Shown: positions 9,148 through 17,328, numbered from the stretch's first letter. The stretch is DNA of 51,832 nucleotides from Caldifarciminota bacterium (GCA_016934635.1 JAFGSK010000022.1:1-51832); one strand, 5' to 3'. Translations and numbers: made by a program. The notes: generated from the sequence alone by a model not told the origin.

Positions 9148-9531
9148 ATGATAATAGGAGTAGGCATCGACATCATCGAGGTTACCCGCATTCGCAGAGC
9201 TTATCAGAAGCTTGGACAAAGGTTTCTTGCAGGAGTTTTCACCGATGCCGAGCAGAAGTTTTCACTAAAACACGCCGATCCTTCCCAACGCCTTGCCGCA
9301 CGCTGGGCTGCCAAGGAGGCGGTGGCAAAAGCCCTGGGAACCGGGTTTGCTCATGGTGTCAGACCTAATCAAATAGAGATCATCGACAACGAACACTCAC
9401 GTCCTACGGTTAACGTTACCGGGATGGCTGCGAAATATCTCGGGGATATGAAGGTCCACCTGTCTATCTCACATATAAAGGAGTATGCCACAGCAGTGGC
9501 TGTGATAGAAATTGTCGAAACCACAGATTAG
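9148..9531 (+). CDS. acpS: Holo-[acyl-carrier-protein] synthase
   Basis: 127 aa, the usual size for AcpS. The enzyme transfers 4'-phosphopantetheine from CoA to a serine of acyl carrier protein, activating fatty acid synthesis in the cytoplasm. The opening MIIGVGIDIIEVTRI matches the family, with the Mg-binding Asp at residue 8 and the second metal ligand Glu at about 57 in RWAAKEAVAKALG. The tail LSISHIKEYATAVAV is also typical. The start at 9148 fits both family alignment and the promoter position; the mRNA is probably leaderless. It stands alone on the plus strand between two minus-strand units. Confidence 0.93.
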   Translation: MIIGVGIDIIEVTRIRRAYQKLGQRFLAGVFTDAEQKFSLKHADPSQRLAARWAAKEAVAKALGTGFAHGVRPNQIEIIDNEHSRPTVNVTGMAAKYLGDMKVHLSISHIKEYATAVAVIEIVETTD

Positions 9532-9541
9532 GATTCCTTTC

Positions 9542-9562
9542 AATCACCCTCCTTCGGTGATT
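9542..9562. terminator. Hairpin between acpS and the agmatinase-like gene
   Basis: A 7-bp stem (AATCACC with GGTGATT) with a 7-base loop lies between two convergent genes. Neither strand has a T-run after it, so it is at best a weak terminator or an RNA 3'-end stabiliser. Confidence 0.35.
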
Positions 9563-9661
9563 TCGTCGCATGCGTACACCTAGGAAACGGATTAAAGGAT
9601 CAGAATCTGCGGAAATCAGTGACCGAAGGGGAGCGATCTTAGAGAGCTTTCCTCTGTGGTT

Positions 9662-10489
9662 TCAAAAACTCATGAGACAGCAGAGTTCACGAACAAGGTT
9701 TGCCGCAAGCACGCATGGGGCGACAAAGTCGGCAGCAAGCGGGTTGAATTCAACCAGGTCTGCGCCAACGATATTCTCACCTTTCAAGGCAAGTAATAAG
9801 TCAATCACTTGCTTGTAAGTTGCACCGTTAGGTTCAGGGGTACCTACGGCAGGCATTATGGAAGGATCGAGTAAGTCAAGGTCAAAAGTTAGCCATATCG
9901 GACGGTTATTAATGGCTTTTATTATCGATCGAGGTTCATCGATCTTGAATCTTTGAATGCCTTTCGCTTCAATTTCTTCTTCAGCAAATGAGCGTAATCC
10001 CACCTGGATTAAAGAATTAGGCTTCAAGATATCCACTATTCTTCGCATAACCGTATCGTGAGTTATCTTCCCGCCCCTTTCCCCCATGTCTCTCATGTCA
10101 GCGTGGGCGTCGAGTTGAAGAACCACAAGATCAGGATAGTGTTTTAAGACGGCATGGACAGCGCCAAGGGTTAAGGTATGTTCTCCGCCGATGAGAAGAG
10201 GTTTAGCTTGGTTATTTATCCAATCCTGGATTTTTTGGGTGATGCTTTTTAGTTTGGTTTCGATACCAGGCAATCCTTCGAGTTCGATGTTGCCATCATC
10301 AAAGATATTCAAGCAAGTAAGATTGTACTTGAAAAAAGGGCTGTAACTTTCTACTGTTTCAGCACATGCGCGTATCCTGTCAGGGCCAAAACGAGTTCCT
10401 GGAATATAACATGCTGTTTCGTCTAAAGCTACACCCAGGATTACAACCCTGGCATCTTTTCTTCGGGATTTGGCAAACCAGAATGCCAT
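9662..10489 (-). CDS. speB: Agmatinase-family ureohydrolase
   Basis: 275 aa, arginase/agmatinase/formiminoglutamase superfamily. These enzymes use two Mn ions to hydrolyse a guanidino group and release urea; agmatinase makes putrescine. All six metal ligands are visible: His104 (GGEHTLTLG), Asp127, His129 and Asp131 (LDAHADMR), and Asp203 and Asp205 (TFDLDLLDPS). Substrate preference cannot be fixed from the sequence; agmatinase is the commonest call for short bacterial members. It follows wbpE by four bases, so it is the last gene of the cyclase-wbp operon, without a strong ribosome site of its own. The link between polyamine and sugar genes is unexplained. Confidence 0.8.
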   Translation of the reverse strand: MAFWFAKSRRKDARVVILGVALDETACYIPGTRFGPDRIRACAETVESYSPFFKYNLTCLNIFDDGNIELEGLPGIETKLKSITQKIQDWINNQAKPLLIGGEHTLTLGAVHAVLKHYPDLVVLQLDAHADMRDMGERGGKITHDTVMRRIVDILKPNSLIQVGLRSFAEEEIEAKGIQRFKIDEPRSIIKAINNRPIWLTFDLDLLDPSIMPAVGTPEPNGATYKQVIDLLLALKGENIVGADLVEFNPLAADFVAPCVLAANLVRELCCLMSF

Positions 10490-10493
10490 CGGT

Positions 10494-11591
10494 TCAGGAG
10501 AAAAACTCCTTGATCTTATCGATTACGAACGAACGCTGTTGGCTGGTTAGCTCAGGATAGACCGGCAAGGACATAACCTGGGTAGCTGCCTTCTCGGCTT
10601 CAGGGAATGAACCTTCACGATACCCTAGCCCCTTAAGTGCGGGCTGCAGGTGTAATGGGTAAGGGTAGTGAATTCCTACACCTATCTCATTTTGTTTAAG
10701 AAACTGCATTAATTCGTCTCGCTTAGAGGTACGAAGTGTATACTGATGATAGATGTGGTTGCAATCCGAATGGATCACGGGAACATCCACGAGATCATTT
10801 AACGCTTCCGAATACACTCTCGCATTTTCAACCCTCTTCTGGTTATAGGAATCGATATGGGTGAGTTTTATCCTTAAAAATGCGGCTTGTAGTGTATCGA
10901 GTCGGGAATTCTGTCCGATAAGGGTATGATAGTACTTCTTAGGTGCACCGTGAACTCGAATTAGGCGGCATTTTTCGTATAATTCGTCGTCGTTGGTCGT
11001 TATAAGACCGCTGTCACCGAGTGCACCAAGGTTCTTTGTAGGAAAGAAACTGAATATGGTCAGATCACCTAGGCCGCCGACCTTCTTACCTTTGTAGGTA
11101 GAACCGAATGCCTGAGCTGCATCTTCAAGGGTTTTAAGGTTATTCTTATGAGCGATATCTGAAATCGGATCCATCTCAGCACACTGACCGTAAAGGTGAA
11201 CCGGAAGTATCACCTTGGTTTTTTCCGTGATAGCATCCTCGATCTTGGACGGGTCAAGATTATACGTATCAGGTTTCATATCAACGAACACAGGTTTCGC
11301 TCCAAGAGCCACGATCACTTCGGCTGTGGCAATGAACGTAAAAGGTGTTGTAATTACTTCATCACCAGGTTCTATCCCTAGGGCTCTTAAGGATATAGCC
11401 AAGGCGTCGGTGCCGTTACCCACGCCGATTGCATGTTTTACATCCAGATATTCAGAGCAGGCAGCCTCAAACTCCTTCTCCTCCTGCCCTAGGATGAACT
11501 GATTGGAGCGAACTACACGTTCCAAAGCTTCGCTGAATTGAGCCATCAAAGGCTCGTGATGAGCCCATAAGTCTATTTGTGGAACCTTCAA
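10494..11591 (-). CDS. wbpE: DegT/DnrJ/EryC1-family sugar aminotransferase, WbpE-like
   Basis: 365 aa PLP-dependent aminotransferase. The Schiff-base lysine is Lys186 in [13 protein letters not shown] and the PLP-ring Asp is at about 157 in LEDAAQAFG. In the known UDP-GlcNAc3NAcA pathway WbpE aminates the 3-keto sugar made by WbpB, and WbpD then acetylates it; all three are adjacent here. The start is TTG at 11591: AGGAGG lies five bases before it, and the start overlaps the wbpD stop in the sequence TTGA, indicating translational coupling. WbpA (UDP-GlcNAc dehydrogenase) and the WbpI epimerase are not in the window. A perosamine- or bacillosamine-type aminotransferase is possible, but the neighbours favour WbpE. 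Confidence 0.82.
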   Translation of the reverse strand: MKVPQIDLWAHHEPLMAQFSEALERVVRSNQFILGQEEKEFEAACSEYLDVKHAIGVGNGTDALAISLRALGIEPGDEVITTPFTFIATAEVIVALGAKPVFVDMKPDTYNLDPSKIEDAITEKTKVILPVHLYGQCAEMDPISDIAHKNNLKTLEDAAQAFGSTYKGKKVGGLGDLTIFSFFPTKNLGALGDSGLITTNDDELYEKCRLIRVHGAPKKYYHTLIGQNSRLDTLQAAFLRIKLTHIDSYNQKRVENARVYSEALNDLVDVPVIHSDCNHIYHQYTLRTSKRDELMQFLKQNEIGVGIHYPYPLHLQPALKGLGYREGSFPEAEKAATQVMSLPVYPELTSQQRSFVIDKIKEFFS

Positions 11592-12172
11592 GCAATCCTC
11601 CTAACCTCATCATTTTCAAGTTTATAAGTACCCTTACAACGTTTATCGCATACAGCCAAGCCATTCTCGTTAAACTCCAGTCTTTCTCCACATTCACACA
11701 TCCAACCAATCTGTCGTGCTGGAACCCCAACCATCAACGCGAATTCTTTAACGTCCTTATGAATCAAGGCTCCTGCTCCGATGAAGCAGTGTCTGCCCAG
11801 GGTAACACCGCATACGATAGTCGCGTTTGCCCCGATGGATGCGCCTTTCCTGACCAGGGTCGGTATCCATACACCGCCTTTTGGAAATCCGGCACGGGGA
11901 TTCATGTCGTTGGTAAATACCATCGATGGACCGCAAAAGACGTTATCCTCAAGGGTCACGAGATCGTATATGCTTACGTTGTTTTGTATCTTACAGTTGT
12001 TACCTATCACTACACGTGAGGCTACGAATACGTTCTGTCCGAAGCTGCAATTGACACCAATCTTGGCACCCTTCATAACATGAGAAAAGTGCCAGATCTT
12101 TGTCCCTGAGCCTATCTCCACCGGATCATCGATTATAGCGGTGGGGTGGGCAAAGTAATCCTTCTCATTCAT
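11588..12172 (-). CDS. wbpD: Left-handed beta-helix N-acetyltransferase, WbpD-like
   Basis: 194 aa. Hexapeptide-repeat turns run from about residue 8 to 150 ([50 protein letters not shown]). The opening [19 protein letters not shown] is typical of WbpD, which N-acetylates the 3-amino UDP-sugar using acetyl-CoA. The C-terminus carries a small Cys cluster (CECGERL, then CDKRC) that may bind zinc, as seen in related O-antigen acetyltransferases. GGAG precedes the ATG by seven bases. It lies 62 bases after wbpB and overlaps wbpE by four bases. Confidence 0.85.
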   Translation of the reverse strand: MNEKDYFAHPTAIIDDPVEIGSGTKIWHFSHVMKGAKIGVNCSFGQNVFVASRVVIGNNCKIQNNVSIYDLVTLEDNVFCGPSMVFTNDMNPRAGFPKGGVWIPTLVRKGASIGANATIVCGVTLGRHCFIGAGALIHKDVKEFALMVGVPARQIGWMCECGERLEFNENGLAVCDKRCKGTYKLENDEVRRIA

Positions 12173-12234
12173 TTAATGTCTCCATTTTCAAGAGTTTATT
12201 TTTTTTTCGCAGGAATTACTCGATCTATCTTTCC

Positions 12235-13227
12235 TCATAAAGGAAGATAGGTTCCCTTTTGTTTCATGGAATTATCGGCATGTTCAAGTATCGATACTAC
12301 GGTCGCACCGCTTCGACCATCTGCAATCGGCGGTTTTCCGTCGACGATGCTTTTGATAAAATCCTCACATTCCAGTTTTAATGGTTCTACCTTATCGAGT
12401 TCATATATCTTGGATTTTTCGTTCTGATTATGTTCAAATCCGCCTGCTTCCTTGGGCTTAATCCATTTGTCATAAACCTCAATCACTGAACCTTTACCGA
12501 TATCGTTAAAAATCGCTATGCCTTTGGAACCCACGACGATAAGCCTCCGGAGTTTCTCGGGGTCAAGCCAGGAAGCCCGTACATGCGCGATATTCTGTTG
12601 GTTAAAGAATAGGGAGAGAAACACGATATCTTCTACACCGGGTGTAAGAAAGTCCTTGCCGGTTGCCGAAACACCTACCGGGTGTTCTCCTTCGAATAGA
12701 TACAGGATGATGGAAAGATCGTGGGGAGTAAGACTCCATAATGCGTTTTCGTGAACCCGTGCGAGTCCGAGGTTTACTCGGATTGAATTGATATAGAGTA
12801 ATTCACCTATTTCTCCGGAGTCAAGAATTTGTTTTATCTTACGTATTGCCGGATGATAAACCATCACGTGTCCCACCATCAATCTGAGATTCTTCTCCTC
12901 GGCTATCTTTACCAACTCCTCGGCTTCCGTAGTCTTGAGGGTCAGAGGTTTCTCGCAAAAGGTATGCTTGCCTGAAAGAAGCGCTTTTTTGGTTAATTCG
13001 TAATGAGTCGGGGCATTCGTAGCTACACAGATCGCATCAACCTTCGAGTCAAACAACTCTTCGGTATCATTGGAAAAAAGGGTATCAGGGTACTTTTCCT
13101 TGATTCTATCAAGGGCTTCGATGTCAAGATCGATAACCTTTTCGACTTTCACTTCCTTGATTGATGCAAAATTACGTATCAGATTCGGGCCCCAGTATCC
13201 GGCGCCGATTACACCAAGGCGGATCAT
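12235..13227 (-). CDS. wbpB: Gfo/Idh/MocA-family UDP-sugar 3-dehydrogenase, WbpB-like
   Basis: 330 aa. An N-terminal Rossmann fold begins with GVIGAGYWGPNL (NAD binding) and carries the family EKP motif (CEKPLTLK, about residue 93-100). The C-terminal half is the alpha/beta substrate domain. By analogy with WbpB it oxidises the 3-position of a UDP-GlcNAc-uronate, feeding the WbpE aminotransferase next door. AAGGAGA lies five bases before the ATG. It starts 12 bases after the adenylate cyclase stop, so it is very likely co-transcribed with the cyclase. Confidence 0.83.
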   Translation of the reverse strand: MIRLGVIGAGYWGPNLIRNFASIKEVKVEKVIDLDIEALDRIKEKYPDTLFSNDTEELFDSKVDAICVATNAPTHYELTKKALLSGKHTFCEKPLTLKTTEAEELVKIAEEKNLRLMVGHVMVYHPAIRKIKQILDSGEIGELLYINSIRVNLGLARVHENALWSLTPHDLSIILYLFEGEHPVGVSATGKDFLTPGVEDIVFLSLFFNQQNIAHVRASWLDPEKLRRLIVVGSKGIAIFNDIGKGSVIEVYDKWIKPKEAGGFEHNQNEKSKIYELDKVEPLKLECEDFIKSIVDGKPPIADGRSGATVVSILEHADNSMKQKGTYLPL

Positions 13228-13239
13228 CTGTCTCCTTTG

Positions 13240-14832
13240 TTATTCGGGTTGATAGGATGGGGTTCCAAGGTTCTCAGGTCCCTTTGATTCTGGTTTTGGT
13301 TGCGTGTACGGCTGAGAAGGCGGTGAGGCTTGAACTCTTACGGTCTCGATGGTGTTTATAGGGAGTTTGATCTTCCATACGGTCAGGGCCTTGGCTTTAC
13401 CTTTAACAGTAACCGGCTCCATGGGAATGAAATCAAAGAAACCTTTGACTTCATGGTAGACTGAATCCGAGACTACTACCTCTCCAGGTTTAGCCAATGT
13501 TTGCAGTCTGGCAGCGGTGTTAACACTGTCCCCGATTACAGTATACTCCAACCTTTGAGTAGAACCTATATTTCCCACAACCGCTTCTCCATAGTTAATA
13601 CCGATTCCAACATGAATATCACGCTTTCCTTCGAGGATACGCTGCATGTTCATATCCTCCACCTTTTTCTGTATCTCGACTGCGGATTTTACCGATTTAT
13701 AAACGTCGTCTCCATGCATCACCGGTGCACCGAAGATAGCCATTATACAATCCCCCATGAATTTATCTATCGTCCCCTCATTTCTGAATATTATAGATGT
13801 CATTTCTGTAAGATAGAAGTTTAAAAAAGCCACGACCTCTTCCGGAGGCAGTTGTTCAGAAATCGTGGTAAATCCCCTGATATCACCGAAGAATACGGTA
13901 ACAGGTCTTTTTTCACCCTTAAGTGATTTGGCAAATACATCAGGATCCTTAAGTATTTCGTCTGCGACCTGGTGGGAAACATAACGCTTAAAGGCATCCT
14001 CTATAAGAACTTTATCCCTCAAATCTTTTGCCATGACGTTGAAGGCAGAGGTTAAATCACCAATCTCATCATTGGTTGATTTCTTGATTCGATAATCAAA
14101 GTTACCTCTTGCGATTTCGGCAACACCCTTAACCAACGCTCTCAAAGGTCGAATCAGAAGTGTACCAAGTCCGAAAGCTCCGAGTATACCAATAATTATA
14201 CCGACCAAGGCGATACCACCCACTACCATCTGGATCCTTCTTGATGCCCTTTGGAGATGTGTAAGATCGATGCCTACATGAACCTCACCGATCTTCTTTT
14301 GCCCGCCTAGCATAACCGGAACCGCCACCTCATAGATCTCCTTCCAGGCAGGTCTTTGCAGCCCAGATTCACCGATAGCATACGCTTCCCTGTAGCTTTC
14401 CTTTACCCACTCTGGAACGGCGACTATCATTCCTTCGTATTCCTGCCCAGGACTTATGCTAATTTCGCTTAAAATCGTCTCATGCCATTTTTCCTTGGCG
14501 AGTCGAATCGAATCTTCCTTGGTTCCTGCTTCCAGAAGAACTGCAGGAGAAGCAGATGCTACACCACTCGTATCCAGGATGTAGGCGTAGGCGCTGCCCG
14601 TATGTCTCAACGCGTCACGTGTTAGTGTGGTTAGAGTAAGATCATCTGCTTCCATCAAAGGATCTTCTGCAGAAAAAGCTATGTTTCTGGCTAGGATGAT
14701 TCCTCGAAGTTTGATCTCTTCCAGAAACGAATCCCGTACAAGACTAATAATCGCAAATCCGGTTCCCGCCATCAACAAAAACACTAGTACAACCAGCAGT
14801 CCGGATATCTTAAACCGAATGCTTACTTTCAC
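13240..14832 (-). CDS. Membrane class III adenylate/guanylate cyclase with HAMP domain
   Basis: 530 aa from GTG 14832. TM1 lies at about 8-32, an extracytoplasmic sensor region at about 35-200, TM2 at about 203-228, HAMP at about 230-285, and the class III catalytic domain at about 305-480. Metal ligands Asp317 (FFGDIRGFT) and Asp361 (FMGDCIMAIFG) are present, as is the TVIGDSVNTAARL segment. A proline-rich tail follows. It should make cAMP, possibly for the CRP-type regulator at 38328. I chose GTG 14832 because TTGACT-N16-TATTAT ends seven bases before it; the longer frame from TTG 14859 would lie inside this promoter. First gene of the operon leading into wbpBDE. Confidence 0.83.
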   Translation of the reverse strand: MKVSIRFKISGLLVVLVFLLMAGTGFAIISLVRDSFLEEIKLRGIILARNIAFSAEDPLMEADDLTLTTLTRDALRHTGSAYAYILDTSGVASASPAVLLEAGTKEDSIRLAKEKWHETILSEISISPGQEYEGMIVAVPEWVKESYREAYAIGESGLQRPAWKEIYEVAVPVMLGGQKKIGEVHVGIDLTHLQRASRRIQMVVGGIALVGIIIGILGAFGLGTLLIRPLRALVKGVAEIARGNFDYRIKKSTNDEIGDLTSAFNVMAKDLRDKVLIEDAFKRYVSHQVADEILKDPDVFAKSLKGEKRPVTVFFGDIRGFTTISEQLPPEEVVAFLNFYLTEMTSIIFRNEGTIDKFMGDCIMAIFGAPVMHGDDVYKSVKSAVEIQKKVEDMNMQRILEGKRDIHVGIGINYGEAVVGNIGSTQRLEYTVIGDSVNTAARLQTLAKPGEVVVSDSVYHEVKGFFDFIPMEPVTVKGKAKALTVWKIKLPINTIETVRVQASPPSQPYTQPKPESKGPENLGTPSYQPE

Positions 14833-14839
14833 GAAAAGA

Positions 14840-14867
14840 ATAATACTCACCTGAAGCAAAGAGTCAA
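14840..14867 (-). promoter_or_regulatory. Promoter of the adenylate cyclase-wbp operon, leaderless layout
   Basis: Minus strand TTGACT (14867-14862), 16-base spacer, TATTAT (14845-14840), then seven bases to GTG 14832. The expected transcription start is at the GTG. Confidence 0.68.
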
Positions 14868-14900
14868 GTTCACATGATCGATCTTTAATATTTTATACGC

Positions 14901-14928
14901 TTGACTTTGACATCATCGGTGTTACAAT
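14901..14928 (+). promoter_or_regulatory. nikR promoter
   Basis: TTGACT (14901-14906), 16-base spacer, TACAAT (14923-14928). A GTGTTACA element overlaps the -10 box. The leader is about 25 bases and includes AAGGAG ahead of the ATG at 14960. Confidence 0.6.
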
Positions 14929-14947
14929 TGCATAAAACGTGTTACAC
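14919..14947 (+). promoter_or_regulatory. Putative NikR operator, two direct GTGTTAC half-sites
   Basis: GTGTTACA occurs at 14919-14926, over the -10 box, and again at 14939-14946, just past the expected transcription start. The two lie in the same orientation, 20 bases centre to centre. I recall GTGTTAC-type half-sites from NikR proteins with an Arg-Gly-Ser DNA-contact strand, and this NikR has R5, G7 and S9. Autoregulation is inferred. Confidence 0.5.
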
Positions 14948-14959
14948 AAGGAGAAAAAG

Positions 14960-15373
14960 ATGAAACTTGTCAGATTCGGGGTCTCAATGGAAAAGGAACT
15001 TTTAGCTGAATTTGACTATTCTATTGAAAGCAAGGGATACGCTAATCGATCTGAAGCTCTTCGGGATCTGGTACGTAAATGCCTTTTAGAAAACAAAGAG
15101 GAAGACCCTTCTACTCCGGCAGTAGGCGTAATTGCTTATACATATAACCACGAACGGCGTGAACTGCAACGACGCTTGACTCAAATCGGACATTCCAGAC
15201 TGGGTAAGATTATATCTTCAATGCATATACATCTCGACGAAATCCTATGCTTGGAAGTAGTTGTTGCCAAAGGCACGATTGAAGAGTTACGAGAACTTTC
15301 TAATCTTATCCTGTCCAATCGAGGAGTCCTTTATGGAGACCTTATACTTTCAACTCAACCAAAAAAGCTGTAA
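14960..15373 (+). CDS. nikR: Nickel-responsive regulator NikR
   Basis: 137 aa ribbon-helix-helix repressor with a C-terminal ACT-like nickel-sensing domain. All four high-affinity Ni ligands align with E. coli His76, His87, His89 and Cys95: His78, His89, His91 and Cys97 here (spacing 11, 2, 6). The DNA-contact strand is MKLVRFGVSM, with R5, G7 and S9 facing DNA. The start at 14960 is set by AAGGAG six bases upstream; the frame continues upstream without a ribosome site. No nickel transporter, hydrogenase or urease lies in the window, so its main targets are elsewhere or include the following small gene. Confidence 0.92.
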   Translation: MKLVRFGVSMEKELLAEFDYSIESKGYANRSEALRDLVRKCLLENKEEDPSTPAVGVIAYTYNHERRELQRRLTQIGHSRLGKIISSMHIHLDEILCLEVVVAKGTIEELRELSNLILSNRGVLYGDLILSTQPKKL

Positions 15374-15386
15374 CATTTCAGTTACA
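15367..15386. promoter_or_regulatory. Perfect inverted repeat abutting the next promoter
   Basis: CTGTAAC (15367-15373) and GTTACAG (15380-15386) are perfect 7-bp arms with a 6-base spacer. The repeat overlaps the nikR stop codon and ends exactly one base before the -35 box of the next gene. It resembles the nikR-promoter half-sites (GTTAC core), so it is a candidate operator for that gene. Confidence 0.5.
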
Positions 15387-15415
15387 GTTGACAACCTTTT
15401 TCTATTCCCTAAAAT
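15387..15415 (+). promoter_or_regulatory. Consensus promoter five bases before the next start codon
   Basis: A perfect TTGACA (15387-15392), 17-base spacer and TAAAAT (15410-15415), followed by only five bases before ATG 15421. There is no room for a ribosome site, so the transcript should be leaderless. Confidence 0.72.
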
Positions 15416-15420
15416 AGCCT

Positions 15421-15819
15421 ATGCAAGTAAATGTTGACCAAAAAACCCATGACTTATGGGCTAACAGGATGTCTAATCCAGAGCTTTTAACTAAAGCCCT
15501 GGATAAAATCAAAGGTGTTTTAGGCGATAGGATAGAGGAAATCAGGGCTGACAAACTTGGGATCCACTTTATTTCCGACAGCAGAATTATTATGTCTCTT
15601 TACGCTTCCTACCCGCATCTCAGAATCTCTTTTGCGCCTGCAGCTGGTTTACTCCTTCAGGAAGATGAAACCTTCGATGTCGCTCGATACAATTTCTGGG
15701 AAACAACCTGGCGCATGACCCACGAATGCTACACAGGTATGTCTATCTGGATCACGGAAGAGGACCATTTAGGAGCATTTAACAAACTTCTGGAAAGGAT
15801 CAAAGCCGGCGTAGGTTAG
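15421..15819 (+). CDS. Small protein of unknown function downstream of nikR
   Basis: 132 aa, not recognised. It is soluble, mixed alpha/beta and slightly acidic, with no signal peptide or membrane segment. The N-terminal third is helical (ELLTKALDKIKGVLGDRIEEI), the middle has beta-strand character, and there is a Trp-rich patch (YNFWETTWRMTHECY, about 93-107) with His and Cys that might bind a ligand or metal. The promoter structure predicts a leaderless mRNA from ATG 15421. A perfect inverted repeat touches its -35 box and a strong terminator follows, so it is a tightly bounded single-gene unit. Control by NikR is possible but unproven. Confidence 0.72.
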   Translation: MQVNVDQKTHDLWANRMSNPELLTKALDKIKGVLGDRIEEIRADKLGIHFISDSRIIMSLYASYPHLRISFAPAAGLLLQEDETFDVARYNFWETTWRMTHECYTGMSIWITEEDHLGAFNKLLERIKAGVG

Positions 15820-15847
15820 TTAATACGCCAAATTGATTCAAAGGATT

Positions 15848-15875
15848 AAGACCCGCCAGAGGCGGGTCTTTTTTT
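15848..15875 (+). terminator. Intrinsic terminator of the small gene after nikR
   Basis: A perfect 10-bp stem (AAGACCCGCC with GGCGGGTCTT) with a 3-base loop, running directly into a T-tract. On the minus strand it lies just past the tRNA 3' end but has no T-run there. Confidence 0.93.
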
Positions 15876-15888
15876 GTAACAGATACAG

Positions 15889-15960
15889 CTCCCCGGGAGG
15901 GATTCGAACCCCCGACCTAGTGGTTAACAGCCACCCGCTCTTCCGCTGAGCTACCGAGGA
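15889..15960 (-). tRNA. tRNA-Asn (anticodon GTT)
   Basis: A full cloverleaf reads on the minus strand. The acceptor stem TCCTCGG pairs with CCGGGGA with one G-T pair. The D-arm is GCTC/GAGC. The anticodon stem GGTGG/CCACT encloses loop CTGTTAA, anticodon GTT. The T-arm GGGGG/CCCTC encloses TTCGAAT. The discriminator base is G. CCA is not encoded, so it must be added by the nucleotidyltransferase. Confidence 0.95.
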
Positions 15961-15972
15961 ATCACGAATTCA

Positions 15973-16000
15973 AGTATATCCATGAAAAAACCGCTGTCAA
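15973..16000 (-). promoter_or_regulatory. Promoter of tRNA-Asn
   Basis: Minus strand TTGACA (16000-15995), 16-base spacer, TATACT (15978-15973), about 12 bases before the mature tRNA 5' end. Confidence 0.78.
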
Positions 16001-16101
16001 CATATGCGATCAGATTAGAAGATTTAAAGATTGCCGGAGTGGTAGCCAATCCGTTGTTCTTTAACTCATCGGCAAGTCGTCCGGATCTACAGAAAATCGG
16101 G

Positions 16102-17322
16102 TTACACCGGTGAAAGAGTCGTGGTTTCTCCAAAGTGAACCTTCTCAGGCTCCCAAATCTCTATCTGTGAGGTCCGAGACCTGCCAGGGGAAGAACCGTT
16201 CAAGAGAATGTATCCTTGTGAGTTTTTTATAACAGCACCCATCATATGAAGTTGAGATATACAATTAATCTTATGCTCGCGGCGAACCTCAAGCAGTCTC
16301 TTTACCGTTGTAGGACCGAATCCAGGAACCCTAAGAAGAAGTTCCTTACTGGCCGTATTTACCTCCAGGGGAAAGACCTCAGGATGGTTCTCCGCCCAGA
16401 TCATCTTAGGGTCTTTCCGTAAAGGCAAGAGGCCTTTATCATCAAACCCTATCTCCTCCATCGTGAATCCGTAACGCCGGAAAAGGAAATCCACCTGGTA
16501 TAAACGGTGTTCGCGCACCAAAGGGGTTGGTTTGAGTGAATCCATGGGCGTATCCTTAGCCGGTTGGAACGCGCTGAAGTAGATGCGCGAAAGATCGAGT
16601 CTATCGTAGAGATTCTTTGTTAATGCAAGTATCTCGGTATCGGGTTCCGAGGCAGCGCCTACAACAAACTGGGTTGTTTGCCCCTTCGGACCCCAGCGCT
16701 TGCCGTGATTGGCCTGATTAATAAGCTTCGAAAGAAAACGTACCCTTGAGAGGAGTTCTTCTGAATATTTCTTTTCAGGTGCAATCCTTTTCAGTCTAGA
16801 GGAGGATGGGGCTTCAAGATTAACGCTGACCCGGTCGGCCAACTTCACCGCCTTCTCCATATGCCCGAGATCGGCACCAGGAAGGATCTTCAAGTGTATG
16901 AAACCACGGAATCTATAGATGTAACGAAGTATCTCAACCGTCCTTATCATTCTGTCCATGGTTTGACGCACGTCCTTGTAGATGGCTGAAGATAGAAACA
17001 GCCCTTGAACAAGCTGTTCGTAGAACATCTTCATGAAGAGGTCGGCAAGCTCTTGAGGATTGAAAGAAAACACTGGTCTGTCAATACCCGAACGGTTAAC
17101 GCAGTACAGGCAATTGTTTTCACAGACGTTAGACATAAGAACCTTCATGAGGAGTATATGCTTGCCGTCAGGTAATGCAGCCGGATAAATCCAGTGACCG
17201 AGATTTCCCTTTTGTCGATGTGCAAGAGGATCGCCCTTGGGATTCAAGCACGAACCGCACATATCATACTGTGCAGCCTTGCCTAGCCTTTCGAGTTTAT
17301 CTAAGGGTTCAAGCCTCTCCAT
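16102..17322 (-). CDS. Radical SAM protein with helix-hairpin-helix, putative DNA modification/repair
   Basis: 406 aa. The radical SAM iron-sulphur motif is CENNCLYC (about residue 67-74). A second Cys pair, MCGSC, lies at about 21-25. A helix-hairpin-helix segment (VNTASKELLLRVPGFGPTTVKRL, about 327-349) suggests nucleic-acid binding. This layout matches what I recall as the 'putative DNA modification/repair radical SAM protein' family, usually paired with a uracil-DNA-glycosylase-like partner; none is in the window. The promoter TTGACA-N16-TATAGT ends six bases before ATG 17322 and there is no ribosome site, so the message should be leaderless. The reaction is unknown. Confidence 0.8.
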   Translation of the reverse strand: MERLEPLDKLERLGKAAQYDMCGSCLNPKGDPLAHRQKGNLGHWIYPAALPDGKHILLMKVLMSNVCENNCLYCVNRSGIDRPVFSFNPQELADLFMKMFYEQLVQGLFLSSAIYKDVRQTMDRMIRTVEILRYIYRFRGFIHLKILPGADLGHMEKAVKLADRVSVNLEAPSSSRLKRIAPEKKYSEELLSRVRFLSKLINQANHGKRWGPKGQTTQFVVGAASEPDTEILALTKNLYDRLDLSRIYFSAFQPAKDTPMDSLKPTPLVREHRLYQVDFLFRRYGFTMEEIGFDDKGLLPLRKDPKMIWAENHPEVFPLEVNTASKELLLRVPGFGPTTVKRLLEVRREHKINCISQLHMMGAVIKNSQGYILLNGSSPGRSRTSQIEIWEPEKVHFGETTTLSPV

Positions 17323-17328
17323 ATGTTT

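Noticed and set aside
15876..15882. GTAACAG near the terminator after the nikR-linked gene, as a third NikR half-site
   Set aside because: A single half-site downstream of a terminator with no partner; most likely chance.
15951..16133. 60-codon minus-strand frame between the radical SAM gene and tRNA-Asn
   Set aside because: It overlaps the tRNA 5' end, its promoter and the end of the radical SAM gene, so it is a chance frame.
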